Shown here: one piece after another, positions 43,162 through 53,323 of the stretch
Layout of the letters: every line of letters begins with the position of its first letter
Position numbering within the stretch: the first letter of the stretch is position 1
Origin: Pararhizobium sp. YC-54
GTDB lineage: Bacteria; Pseudomonadota; Alphaproteobacteria; Rhizobiales; Rhizobiaceae
Length of the DNA: 64,000 bases
Assembly (NCBI RefSeq): GCF_025847205.1
Contig: NZ_JAOYTH010000001.1
Location: 620,001-684,000, forward strand
Direction of reading: 5' to 3'
Notes under the pieces: generated by a model
Databases searched by the model: none
Told to the model about the DNA's origin: nothing
The model's input: the letters and a program-made list of their open reading frames with translations, nothing else
Translations under genes and position numbers: made by a program

Positions 43162-43932
43162 TTAGGCCGTCAATTCTTCATACGCCCGGTAGATGGCGAG
43201 GAAGTCGTCGGCTTTCAAGCTTGCCCCACCGATCAAAGCACCATCGACATTGGCAACGCCCATCAGTTCCTTGGCATTGCCCGGTTTGACCGAGCCGCCA
43301 TAGAGGATGCGCATCCTGGCACCGGCCGGGCCAAAGCGTGCTACCAGTTGCGAACGCTGGAAGGCATGGGCTTCCTCGACGTCTGCTGCCGTCGGCGTCA
43401 GGCCGGTGCCGATTGCCCAGACAGGCTCGTAGGCGATGACGGTATTTTCAGCGGTGGCGCTATCGGGAATGGAGCCGGCGAGCTGGCGCTTCAACACATC
43501 CAGCGTCTGGCCGGCCTTGCGCTCGTCGCCGGTCTCGCCGACGCAGATGATGGCGACGAGGCCAGCGCCATAGGCAGCCTCGGCCTTGGCGCGCACGAGG
43601 GCGTCGGTTTCGTTGTGGTCGGTGCGGCGCTCGGAATGGCCAACGATCACGTGGGTCCCGAAGCAGTCGGCGACCATCTCGGCGGAGATGTCGCCTGTAT
43701 GGGCGCCGGAGACTTTTTCGTGGCAATCCTGCGCGCCGATCAGAAGCGGGCTGTCATCGCAGAGCGCCGTTGCCACATAAAGCAGCGTCGCCGGCGGGCA
43801 GATCAGCGTTTCGACCTTTTGCGAAAGACTGCCCTTGACGCCTTCCGCCATCGCCTTGATCTGGTCGAGCGAAGCCCGCAAACCATTCATCTTCCAGTTT
43901 CCGGCAACAAGCGGTTTTACGTCGGGCGTCAT
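43162..43932 (-). CDS. tpiA: triosephosphate isomerase
   Basis: Interconverts dihydroxyacetone phosphate and glyceraldehyde-3-phosphate. 256 aa TIM barrel: Lys in AGNWKMNG, His in VIVGHSERR, catalytic Glu in [11 protein letters not shown], and the phosphate motif [10 protein letters not shown]. It lies between the two copies of the palindromic repeat. Confidence 0.98.
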   Translation of the reverse strand: MTPDVKPLVAGNWKMNGLRASLDQIKAMAEGVKGSLSQKVETLICPPATLLYVATALCDDSPLLIGAQDCHEKVSGAHTGDISAEMVADCFGTHVIVGHSERRTDHNETDALVRAKAEAAYGAGLVAIICVGETGDERKAGQTLDVLKRQLAGSIPDSATAENTVIAYEPVWAIGTGLTPTAADVEEAHAFQRSQLVARFGPAGARMRILYGGSVKPGNAKELMGVANVDGALIGGASLKADDFLAIYRAYEELTA

Positions 43933-44028
43933 GTCGTCTCCTCAAGGGTATTGTCCTTTTCCCGGCAAAGGCCCTAGCAAATAAGCTAGGCAAAGAAAAG
44001 CAGGACGGCCGCGCTACGACCGATTTGC

Positions 44029-44130
44029 CTGCAGTGCCGCGCGTCATTCATGACGCGTAAAGGTCGCTGTAGCCTTTAAATTTACGGCATAGTTTTTCCT
44101 TAAATCGATCCGATTTAGGGAAAATTATGC
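44029..44130. repeat. rhizobial palindromic repeat, copy 2 (long form)
   Basis: Same order of parts as copy 1: CTGCAGTGCC (44029) ... CGCGTCAT/ATGACGCG (44040-44047 and 44050-44057) ... GGTCGCTGTAG (44062-44072). It goes on into a second hairpin, CTTAAATCG/CGATTTAGG (44099-44107 and 44111-44119), inside GCATA...TATGC arms. The short copy keeps only the outermost part of that second hairpin. It fills most of the 296-base gap between tpiA and the cytochrome b561 gene. Confidence 0.8.
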
Positions 44131-44228
44131 AATAGGCCCGGTATCGAAACCGTGATGGACGGACGGCTTGTTCGCACCCTGCGAAAGAGCGATGATTCGA
44201 TGCGGATTTTGACAGTTGGAGGCCGGTG

Positions 44229-44795
44229 ATGCTGCGCAACGGGGCTGACGCGTTCGGGTGGGTTACCATCGTCCTTCACTGGACCATCGCCGTTCTGATC
44301 GCAGGACTATTGGTGCTCGGCTATATCATGACCCGGCCGGACATAGACCCGGTGTTGCAGTTTAACCTCTTCCAGTGGCACAAATCCTTCGGCTTCACCG
44401 CGCTTGCCCTTTCGGCGATCCGGATCGTCTGGTGGCTGGCAGGCAAACATCCGGCACCGGTTGCCGGCCTCTCGGCACTTGAAAAGCAGGCGAGCTCCGC
44501 CGTCCACATCCTGCTTGCCTGCCTGACGCTTGCGGTGCCGGTCACCGGATGGGCGCTCGCCTCGGCTTCGACGCTGGATATCCCGAGCTTCTTTTTCGAT
44601 CTCGTCGTCATCCCGCACCTGCCGCTGGAAAAATCCGCGGTCGCGGAAGCCTCGTGGGCAACAGCACATGCGATTTTCGCCTACAGCCTCGGCGCGCTGG
44701 CGATCCTGCATGCGGGTGCCGCCTTCCACCATCATTTCATCCGCCATGACGCTGTGCTCGTTCGCATGCTGCGCGGCAGCCGGCGCGACGGCTAG
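44229..44795 (+). CDS. cytochrome b561
   Basis: A 188-residue inner-membrane cytochrome with four membrane segments (about 12-35, 48-68, 86-108, 142-165) and heme-ligand His in VLHWTIAV, WHKSFGF, AVHILLACL and ILHAGAAFHHH. It transfers electrons from the quinone pool, or removes superoxide electrons, at the membrane. ATG 44229 follows GGAGGCCGGTG. The YceI gene begins 63 bases later; b561-YceI pairs are widespread. Confidence 0.92.
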   Translation: MLRNGADAFGWVTIVLHWTIAVLIAGLLVLGYIMTRPDIDPVLQFNLFQWHKSFGFTALALSAIRIVWWLAGKHPAPVAGLSALEKQASSAVHILLACLTLAVPVTGWALASASTLDIPSFFFDLVVIPHLPLEKSAVAEASWATAHAIFAYSLGALAILHAGAAFHHHFIRHDAVLVRMLRGSRRDG

Positions 44796-44858
44796 GAATA
44801 TTCCTGCAGCATTGGGCGTCCTACGAAGCGAACCCACCTACCGGGAAGGACCGCAGAC

Positions 44859-45452
44859 ATGTCCGCACGTTTAGTAACGATCACAGCCGCATTGATGACG
44901 CTGGCGGGTTACGCCTTGCATGCGTCCCCCTCCGAAGCCAGGGCACCGAGCCTCGACGATGCAGCCGGCCGCTACGACATCAGCGCATCCTCACAGATCA
45001 ATTTTACGGTCGGCCAGGTCGGTGGTGGCGGTATTTCCGGAAAATTCGCAAAATTCTCCGGTACATTTCAGCTGGATGGCCGGGACATTCGTAAGTCCGT
45101 CGTTGAATTCGCGCTGTTCCCGGAAGCGGTCCAGACCGGCGAATCCCGTATCGAGGACTTCCTGCGCTCGAGCGCCGTCTTCGATAGCGCGAACCACCCG
45201 AAAATCGTCTTCCGCTCGACGAAGATCACCCAGACGGGCGACGACACGGCCCGGATCGAGGGCAAACTGACGGCAAAAGGCACGACCAGAACCGAACATT
45301 TCGACGCAAAACTGACGAAATGGAACCGGCGCAACATCAGCTTTCACATCCAGGGCGGCGTCTACCGTACGCGCTACAACATGTCGGTCGGAACACCGAT
45401 CTATTCCAACATCGTGCAGTTCGACATGATCGTGAACGGACAAAAACACTAG
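44859..45452 (+). CDS. YceI family periplasmic protein
   Basis: A 197-residue secreted lipocalin-like protein: signal peptide (residues 1-27, cut near SEARA), then the YceI beta-barrel with GRYDISASSQINFTV, SGKFAKFSGTFQLDG and FVRSTKITQTG-like strands. The family binds isoprenoid quinones or polyprenyl lipids in E. coli and Thermus. Pairing with cytochrome b561 points to quinone handling at the periplasmic face of the membrane (inference). Confidence 0.9.
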   Translation: MSARLVTITAALMTLAGYALHASPSEARAPSLDDAAGRYDISASSQINFTVGQVGGGGISGKFAKFSGTFQLDGRDIRKSVVEFALFPEAVQTGESRIEDFLRSSAVFDSANHPKIVFRSTKITQTGDDTARIEGKLTAKGTTRTEHFDAKLTKWNRRNISFHIQGGVYRTRYNMSVGTPIYSNIVQFDMIVNGQKH

Positions 45453-45650
45453 CATTCCCGCCGGGCTGCATTCTTCCAAACCCGCCGGCTGTTCCTGCGG
45501 GAACATGCCAGCAAACCGGTTGAGGGCCATGATGCCGCGAAGCCGTCACTGCCGCCTTCGGGAATTGACGGCTTGCAAATGCACTTTAATCTTCGCAGAC
45601 ATTGCGCATTCTTTGACTTATTTCATGGCCTGGAGATCCGGGGCGGATAC

Positions 45651-46202
45651 ATGCGGTATGCTTTTTTCAAAACTCTGGTTTTAAGTCTCTGCCTGCATCC
45701 GGTAGCAGCCAGCGCGCAGGAGGTCCTGACCACAGCAACACCGGACTTGCTGATCCGCTCGCTCGACCCCGTGCTGGTGCAAAAGGAAAAAACACGCGGA
45801 TTGAAGATTACCGACGCCAAGAATCTGGAGCTGATCAACAGCTATGGTGACAAGGTTGCGGCGACGGTCAATCTCGCGGTCAACTTTCACTTCGGCTCCG
45901 CCGAGCTGACCCCGCAGGCCCAGCGCCTTCTCGATAGCGTCGGCACAGCGCTCCAATCCAGCGACCTTGCGTCCTACCGGTTCCTGATCGGCGGCCATAC
46001 GGATGCGGCCGGCACCGACGATGAAAATCTCGACCTCAGCCGGGCGCGGGCCGCCTCGACAACGCGATATCTGCTCACGCATTACAAGATCGAGCCGCGA
46101 CGGCTGGTTTTGCGCGCATTCGGCGAAACCGCCCTGCTGTTTCCAGCCGACCCAGAGGATGGCCGCAATCGCAGGGTCGAGATTTCGACGCTGAAACAAT
46201 AG
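45651..46202 (+). CDS. OmpA family outer-membrane/peptidoglycan-binding protein
   Basis: A 183-residue protein with a signal peptide (ending near ASAQ) and a C-terminal OmpA-like domain, VNFHFGSAELTPQAQRLLD...IGGHTDAAGTDDENLDLSRARA, which binds peptidoglycan. No beta-barrel domain is present, so it is a periplasmic anchor-type member. ATG 45651 with GGGGCGGAT upstream and a signal peptide directly after is the best start; the frame is open 26 codons further. The 198-base gap before it holds an unassigned 9-bp hairpin (45540-45574). Confidence 0.88.
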   Translation: MRYAFFKTLVLSLCLHPVAASAQEVLTTATPDLLIRSLDPVLVQKEKTRGLKITDAKNLELINSYGDKVAATVNLAVNFHFGSAELTPQAQRLLDSVGTALQSSDLASYRFLIGGHTDAAGTDDENLDLSRARAASTTRYLLTHYKIEPRRLVLRAFGETALLFPADPEDGRNRRVEISTLKQ

Positions 46203-46223
46203 CGCCTCCAGACAGACAGAATC

Positions 46224-46258
46224 AAAAGGGCACGGGGCATGCGGCACCGTGCCCTTTT
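46224..46258. terminator. bidirectional terminator, ompA-like / aminotransferase
   Basis: Stem AAAAGGGCACGG/CCGTGCCCTTTT (46224-46235 with 46247-46258). A/T runs on both sides let it end the convergent OmpA-like (+) and aminotransferase (-) transcripts. Confidence 0.93.
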
Positions 46259-46274
46259 AAATTTCTTGAACCGG

Positions 46275-47738
<1,464 letters not shown>

Positions 47739-47755
47739 TGTCGTTATCCCCTGGT

Positions 47756-48766
47756 TCATTCGGCCGGTACGGCGGATGCGTGTGCGAAGGTCTTGCCGGC
47801 CTTCTTGGCGCGATATTCGTCATAGGCTGCGATCAGCATGGCGCCATCGTTGTAGCGCGCCTTCCAGCCGAGCTCCTTCTTGAGTTTGCCTGTTTCGCGG
47901 ATACACATCTCGTCGGCGATCAGATACTGTTCCGGATCCATGATCGGCAGATTGACAAAATCGAAGGCGGCGAGCGTTGCCTTGACCGCGAAAGCGGGCG
48001 TCGGCAAAAGGAATGACTTCGAGCCTGCATGCACGATCAGGTCGCCAAGCAGCTTCTTCACCGAAGGCGGATTGTCGGAGCCCAGATTGTAGGCTTCGCT
48101 CGGCACGCCGCCCTTCCAGGCAAGACGGGCAGCCTCGGCGCAATCGAACACCGAAATAAACTGGTAGGGGTTCTTGCCCGAACCGATCATCGGCACCGGC
48201 AGGTTGGCGTCGATCAGCTTGAACAGCTTTTCCAGAATACCGAGACGGCCGGGACCAATGATCAGGCGCGGGCGAAATATCGAGATGTTCATGCCTTGCC
48301 TGCGCCATTCGCCAGCAAGCTGCTCGGTTGCCCATTTCGACTTGCCGTATTCGCCGAGCGGCTTGGCCGGATGTGCTTCTGTCTGCGGCGACATGATCGT
48401 GTGGCCGTAGATCATGTCGGTGGTGAACTGCACGAGCCGGTTGGCACCGGACTTTGCCGTCGCCTTCATGATGTTTTCGGCGCCGTAATAGTTGACCGGC
48501 CAGAAGAACTGCCAGCGCTTGGAGCGCACCTGCAACGGCGACAGCATCTTGGCCGCCATGTTGTAGACCATGTCGTCCGGGCCAATTTCGACCTTCATCA
48601 CCTCGTCCGCATTGGTGACATCGCAATGGACGAACCGGGCGCGGGCGTAGTGCGGCAGGTCGGACTTGACAATATCGGCAACGAGGACCTCTTCACCGTC
48701 CTGCACCAGACGTTCGGCCAGGTGCCGGCCGACGAAACCGTCACCGCCGAAAATGATATGCTTCAT
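47756..48766 (-). CDS. NAD-dependent epimerase/dehydratase (extended SDR)
   Basis: A 336-residue extended SDR: IIFGGDGFVGRHLAERL (Rossmann), catalytic pair in YGKSK (about residue 140), FRPRLIIGPGR and YQFISVFDCAEAA. The substrate is probably a nucleotide- or lipid-linked sugar. In the predicted pentose pathway it could be the reductase/epimerase acting after the DprE1-like oxidase (inference; mycobacterial DprE2 is a different SDR type). ATG overlaps the end of the small membrane-protein gene by four bases. Confidence 0.85.
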   Translation of the reverse strand: MKHIIFGGDGFVGRHLAERLVQDGEEVLVADIVKSDLPHYARARFVHCDVTNADEVMKVEIGPDDMVYNMAAKMLSPLQVRSKRWQFFWPVNYYGAENIMKATAKSGANRLVQFTTDMIYGHTIMSPQTEAHPAKPLGEYGKSKWATEQLAGEWRRQGMNISIFRPRLIIGPGRLGILEKLFKLIDANLPVPMIGSGKNPYQFISVFDCAEAARLAWKGGVPSEAYNLGSDNPPSVKKLLGDLIVHAGSKSFLLPTPAFAVKATLAAFDFVNLPIMDPEQYLIADEMCIRETGKLKKELGWKARYNDGAMLIAAYDEYRAKKAGKTFAHASAVPAE

Positions 48767-49212
48767 GATGCGCTCCCGATTTTTGCTGTTTTTGCGCCCG
48801 CCGCTTCAAGCGAAGGCTGATCCTCGTGCAAGGACGCCCCAGACAGGCCGGATTGGGCGATGAGAATGGTTCCGACGCAGATGAAGCCGATGCCGGCGAT
48901 GCGCCAAGCGTTCAGATCCTCGTGGAAGACGAAATAGGCAAAGACGGCCACGGCCACATAGGCGAGGCTCAGAAATGGATAGGCGAAGGAGAGTTCCACC
49001 TTGGAAAGCACGTAGAGATGCGACACCATCGAAATGACGAAGGTCGCAAGTCCGGCGAAGACCCAAGGGTTGAAAACCACCTGGAAAACTCGGGCAATGA
49101 AAGTATCAGCCGTGAAGCTCAGCGGTCCAAGCGAGAGCATGCCCTGCTTGAGCATGACTTGTGCCGCCGCGTTGGTGAGTACGGTGAAGAGAATGAATAG
49201 GATATACTTCAT
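48763..49212 (-). CDS. SMR/EamA-type small membrane transporter (ArnE/F-like)
   Basis: A 149-residue protein with four membrane segments and a polar C-terminal tail. The first segment reads ILFTVLTNAAAQVMLKQG; the glutamate that SMR drug pumps need in helix 1 is absent, as in ArnE/ArnF, which flip undecaprenyl-phosphate-aminoarabinose. A role in turning a lipid-linked sugar across the inner membrane fits the neighbours. ATG 49212 has GGGGAC upstream. A 94-base AT-rich gap after the oxidase gene may hold an internal promoter. Confidence 0.8.
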   Translation of the reverse strand: MKYILFILFTVLTNAAAQVMLKQGMLSLGPLSFTADTFIARVFQVVFNPWVFAGLATFVISMVSHLYVLSKVELSFAYPFLSLAYVAVAVFAYFVFHEDLNAWRIAGIGFICVGTILIAQSGLSGASLHEDQPSLEAAGAKTAKIGSAS

Positions 49213-49306
49213 GCAGGTGTCCCCTGTTTCCGCCCCGATCCCTACATGCAAGAGCCGTATATTCGGTGAAATTCCCGCATTTATTTAATTAAAATTGTCG
49301 CTATTC

Positions 49307-50629
49307 TTATTTTGGCAAAGCCAAGGCCGTCCTGTTCCAGAAGTTCGACACCATCGCCGGATCGCGCAGCTCTTCCAGCTTGCGCCATTTTGGGAACGAG
49401 GATTCAAAGGTTTGCGGGCTCATCCGGGCATCCTTGTAGGGATTGATGGCGCCACCGGCCTCGATGACCATCGCATCGAGCCTGTCGAGCAGCTTAAGGG
49501 TCTGTTCACCCTGATTGCCGAAATCCAGCGTCAGAGTGAATCCGGGCCTTGGGAAGGACAAAAGCCCTCCCGATTTCTGCTCGCCGAATTTCTTCAGCAC
49601 GGTGAGAAAAGAGGCATGCCCCGCCTTGCGTGCCGCCTCCATCAGACGCCCCGTCAACACCCGTGCATTGTCTGACGGATAGACGCTCTGGTGCTGATAG
49701 AGCCCCTTTGGTCCATAGAGCCAGTTCCAGTGGCCGATCGCATCCAGCGGATGGAAATAGCCCGGCCATTTGACCGTCTTGACCGTTTCTCCCGGCTTTT
49801 CCTTGCGGAAATACAGTTCGTTGAATGCCTTCAGCGTCACTCTGTTCAAGAGATTGAACGGCGGCGCAAACGGCACCGACAACCTCTTCGCGCGCGGTAT
49901 GTCGGGAAACTCGCAGGAGGCGTCGGCGTGATCCCCGGCAAGAAGGACGCCCCTGCCCGCCCGCCTGCCGGTCGCCAGCTGATCGATCCATGCGACGGAA
50001 TATTCATGTTCGGCGTCCACGGTTTCGACCATCCCGAAATAATCGCCCAGGCTGTCGAAACGGATGGCATGCTGCTGGATATGGGCGGACGGTACCTTCA
50101 TCAGCTGCAGGTCAACCGACAGGATCAGCCCTGTCAGGCCCATGCCGCCGATGGTGGCGTAGAACAAGTCACGGTTTTCCGTCGCCGAACAGGTCAAAAG
50201 CTCACCGCTGGAACGCAGCAATGTCAGGCTAAGCACATGCTTGCCGAACGTGCCACGCGCGTGATGGTTCTTGCCGTGAACGTCGTTTGCAACGGCACCG
50301 GCGATGGTGACCGAAGCGGTTCCCGGCGTCACCGGCAGGAAAAACCGGTGTGGGATTGCCTGCTCAAGCACGGAGCGAAGCCTCACGCCGGCGTCGCAGG
50401 AGACAATTCCGGTTCCCGGATCAAAGCCGAGAATACGGGTGCGCATGCGGCTGTCGATCAGCTTGCCCTGATCGTTATGGCAGCTGTCGCCATAGGACCG
50501 TCCGTTGCCGAACGGCAGGAACGCGCCAGCCGCCGCATTCTCGCGCAGGTTCTCATAGGCATCGGGCGATACGGACTGCCGGGGGCGGCAATCAATCCGG
50601 CCCCAGCTGTCAAACTCTCCAGCGGTCAT
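49307..50629 (-). CDS. FAD-linked oxidase, DprE1-like
   Basis: A 440-residue VAO-fold flavoprotein resembling decaprenylphosphoryl-beta-D-ribose 2'-oxidase. FAD motifs: LPFGNGRSYGDS (about residues 38-49) and PGTASVTIAGAVANDVHGKN plus HHARGTFGKHVLS (about 100-133). The C-terminal part has GGLLSFPRPGF and GGAINPYKDARM, where DprE1 has its conserved Lys. It would oxidise the 2'-hydroxyl of a polyprenyl-phosphate pentose. ATG overlaps the HAD-UbiA stop by four bases, so the two are co-translated. Confidence 0.85.
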   Translation of the reverse strand: MTAGEFDSWGRIDCRPRQSVSPDAYENLRENAAAGAFLPFGNGRSYGDSCHNDQGKLIDSRMRTRILGFDPGTGIVSCDAGVRLRSVLEQAIPHRFFLPVTPGTASVTIAGAVANDVHGKNHHARGTFGKHVLSLTLLRSSGELLTCSATENRDLFYATIGGMGLTGLILSVDLQLMKVPSAHIQQHAIRFDSLGDYFGMVETVDAEHEYSVAWIDQLATGRRAGRGVLLAGDHADASCEFPDIPRAKRLSVPFAPPFNLLNRVTLKAFNELYFRKEKPGETVKTVKWPGYFHPLDAIGHWNWLYGPKGLYQHQSVYPSDNARVLTGRLMEAARKAGHASFLTVLKKFGEQKSGGLLSFPRPGFTLTLDFGNQGEQTLKLLDRLDAMVIEAGGAINPYKDARMSPQTFESSFPKWRKLEELRDPAMVSNFWNRTALALPK

Positions 50630-52068
50630 GGCGAACCCAGTGTGCCGGCAAGCACCAGCGACGCACCGATGGCCATGGTGACGAGACTGCGCCAGTCGCG
50701 CATGATGAACACCACCGGATCCTCATGCAGCATGCCGCGGCGGGCCAGCATCCAGATCCTGAGCAGCATGTAGAGGACCAGCGGGCAGAGCGGCCACAAT
50801 GCCCATGGCAGCGTGTACATCTCCTGCATTTCCTTGCTGTGAATATAGAGCGCCAGAACCAGTGCCGAGGCAAAGGCGGAGGAGACGCCGGCCTGTCCGA
50901 CCATTTCGAAATCGACGGCCATATAGCCGCGGCCCGGCACCTGGTTGCCGTCACGCCCGTTATAATCGTCGAGCTCGACGTAACGCTTGACGAGCGCCAG
51001 GCTGAGGAAAAAGAAGATCGAGAACGACAAAAGCCAGAACGACAGCTCCGTGCCGGTCGCTGCCGAACCGGCGATGATCCGGACGGTGTAGAGCCCGGCG
51101 AGCGTGAAGACGTCGACCAACAGCTTGCGCTTGAGCACGAAGGTATAGGCGGTGGTGGCGAACGCATAGAAGCTAAGGACGAGCGCAAAATCACAAGGCA
51201 GCGCGGCCGTCAGCGACAGTGAGGCGATGAACAGGCAAAGCGCGATCACCAGTCCCATCGGCACCGACATCTGGCCGCTTGCCAGGGGCCTGTTGCGCTT
51301 GGTCGGATGGCGGCGGTCATTGGTGAGGTCCGACAGGTCGTTGATGACGTAGACGGCCGAGGCAAGAAAGCTGAAAGCGAAGAAGGCAAGCAGGACGTTG
51401 ATCACCGCATCCATGTGCAGGATATCGTGATTGAGCACCATTGGCACGCCGATCAGCACGTTCTTTGCCCATTGATGCACGCGGATCGATTTCAACGCCG
51501 CAAGGCGGCTGGTCCTGCCGGTATCGAGCCGTTCGGCGTCATGCGCGCGGCGCCATTTTTCAGCCGCAGCGTCCGGTGCCACGACAATGGCCTTGCGCGC
51601 CGCATCGAAGACCGGCACGTCATCGCGGCTATTGCCCATATAATCGAAACCGCCCTCACCGAACTGTTCGGTCAACTTATCCCGCTTGCGGCGGCTGGTG
51701 AGGTTGATTTCTGCGGTGCTGTGCAGGACGGAGGAAAAAACGCCGGTATGGGCCGCGACCCCGAGCGCCACGCTTTCGGCGGCGCCGGTGACAAGGATGA
51801 CCTGCCTGCCTGTTTCGCGCTCGCGTGTCAGGCGCTTGAGCACCGCCTCGCGATAGGGCCAGTCGGCCGCCTGACGTCCCGAGCGCGCGGCAACCTCGTA
51901 TTTCAGCCGCGCCTTGCCCTTCGACATCCAGAAAAGAACTGCAAACACCATCAGCGGATTGCGCAAAAGAATGATCGCCACGCCCTCCCAGAGCGTGTCG
52001 GCGGCAAGCAAGGTGCCGTCGAGATCGACGCACAGCGGAATATGCTGCGTTTCTGTCCGAGCATCCAT
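50626..52068 (-). CDS. HAD phosphatase-UbiA prenyltransferase fusion
   Basis: A 480-residue two-domain protein. Residues 1-190: HAD hydrolase (nucleophile motif DLDGT with Asp15/Asp17, ILVTGAAE, GNSRDDVPV). Residues 195-480: UbiA-family domain with about eight membrane segments and the metal/diphosphate motif NDLSDLTNDRRHPTKRNRP (about 241-260), the form in decaprenyl-phosphate 5-phosphoribosyltransferases. The fusion could attach 5-phosphoribose to a polyprenyl phosphate and then remove the 5-phosphate. It leads the five-gene cassette; its promoter must lie in 52069-52194. Confidence 0.87.
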   Translation of the reverse strand: MDARTETQHIPLCVDLDGTLLAADTLWEGVAIILLRNPLMVFAVLFWMSKGKARLKYEVAARSGRQAADWPYREAVLKRLTRERETGRQVILVTGAAESVALGVAAHTGVFSSVLHSTAEINLTSRRKRDKLTEQFGEGGFDYMGNSRDDVPVFDAARKAIVVAPDAAAEKWRRAHDAERLDTGRTSRLAALKSIRVHQWAKNVLIGVPMVLNHDILHMDAVINVLLAFFAFSFLASAVYVINDLSDLTNDRRHPTKRNRPLASGQMSVPMGLVIALCLFIASLSLTAALPCDFALVLSFYAFATTAYTFVLKRKLLVDVFTLAGLYTVRIIAGSAATGTELSFWLLSFSIFFFLSLALVKRYVELDDYNGRDGNQVPGRGYMAVDFEMVGQAGVSSAFASALVLALYIHSKEMQEMYTLPWALWPLCPLVLYMLLRIWMLARRGMLHEDPVVFIMRDWRSLVTMAIGASLVLAGTLGSP

Positions 52069-52194
52069 AAGATCAAACCCCGAGAATATATGCCCGGGAC
52101 AGTCCCACGATCAGCTTTCGAAAAAGCAAACAACGCTCGCTCTGACGTTTCAAACCGCTGCGTTGGTTAATGAATCCCCGACATATCGGGAGCC

Positions 52195-53079
52195 TCAATC
52201 CAGCCCGATCCAGTTCAGTGCATCGCGCCAGTCCGTCATGCGAACGGGGGTTCCATGCGATCCGGTCTGGAACAACACGATGCGGCTGGGATAATTCGCG
52301 GCTTTCAAGGAACGATAGAGTGCGATCTGATCGGCTGCCGCATAAACACTGTCGGCACCGCCGTGGCTGAAGAACATCGGCAGCCTCTTTTTGTAGGCGG
52401 CACTCTTGCCGAAGGTGGGGTCGGCAGGGCCTCCCATGATCATCATGCCTTTGAGGGCCGCGACCGCCTGCGGATTGCGCGTGAGGCCCCAGCAAATGAA
52501 GCTGCCCATCGAGGCGCAGGCAAGCACGACCGGCTTGCCGGGTGACTGCTTTTGAGCATAGGCGATCAGTGCAGCGATATCTGCGACCCCGGCATCATCG
52601 AAGGAGCGGACGCTCGGCGCATAGTAGACACCGCCATTGCCAAAGGCGAGATTTTTCAGCCGGTTGAAATTGCCGCCGAACGACCAGTCATTGGCGCCGA
52701 GGCGCCGGTCGCCTCCCCGGCCATGGACGAAGATCACCGAGAATGCCGCGCCGTTCAAGGCGCCGACCCGCATCACATCGAGCGGCCGGCCGCCAAGATC
52801 CAGCGTCTCGTTGACCTGCTCGCTCTTGATGCCGAGCGACACATAGGCGCGTTTTGCGCGGCGCTCCGGAACCTGGTCGCGGCCATCGATATCGCGCATT
52901 TTCTGGTAGTCGATGACGCGGTAGTCGCCGCCATCCTGAGTTTCGAGGACCGTGCCATAGGAAAACAGCTCATCCTTGAACGGCTTCAGGGGCGCGGCTT
53001 GCACCGGTAAAACCAGAACGACGGCAGCAACGACGGCAAAAAGGCCGCGAAAGATCAAATGAGCTGTGGACATGTGCAT
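52195..53079 (-). CDS. secreted alpha/beta hydrolase
   Basis: A 294-residue protein with a signal peptide (cut near VQAAP). The hydrolase fold shows VIFVHGRGGDRR (oxyanion region), nucleophile elbow CASMG (Ser190, Cys replacing the first Gly of GxSxG), acid in SHGGADSVY and His in TGSHGTPV. It should be a periplasmic esterase or similar; substrate unknown. ATG 53079 has GAGGAAC upstream. It is 126 bases upstream of the HAD-UbiA gene on the same strand, so it may share the transcript. Confidence 0.82.
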   Translation of the reverse strand: MHMSTAHLIFRGLFAVVAAVVLVLPVQAAPLKPFKDELFSYGTVLETQDGGDYRVIDYQKMRDIDGRDQVPERRAKRAYVSLGIKSEQVNETLDLGGRPLDVMRVGALNGAAFSVIFVHGRGGDRRLGANDWSFGGNFNRLKNLAFGNGGVYYAPSVRSFDDAGVADIAALIAYAQKQSPGKPVVLACASMGSFICWGLTRNPQAVAALKGMMIMGGPADPTFGKSAAYKKRLPMFFSHGGADSVYAAADQIALYRSLKAANYPSRIVLFQTGSHGTPVRMTDWRDALNWIGLD

Positions 53080-53323
53080 CCGGAATGTTCCTCTTTTGAT
53101 CCAAGCCTTGCCATCAGACCTTCCGCAACGCAACAGTTGGGGCTATTGAAGGCACGATCAGCGTATTGGCGCGTGCCGGCTGAACCCTATGGCGGGCCCG
53201 GTCGCTCTCGCGCCAAGAATTTGGCAGAATTCCGGTGATTCGCGCAGACATTCATGGCGGTTTCATCCGCAACCTTGATCGTGCGAAAAAAATCGCCACC
53301 ACGGAAAGACCTCAAAGCAGACT

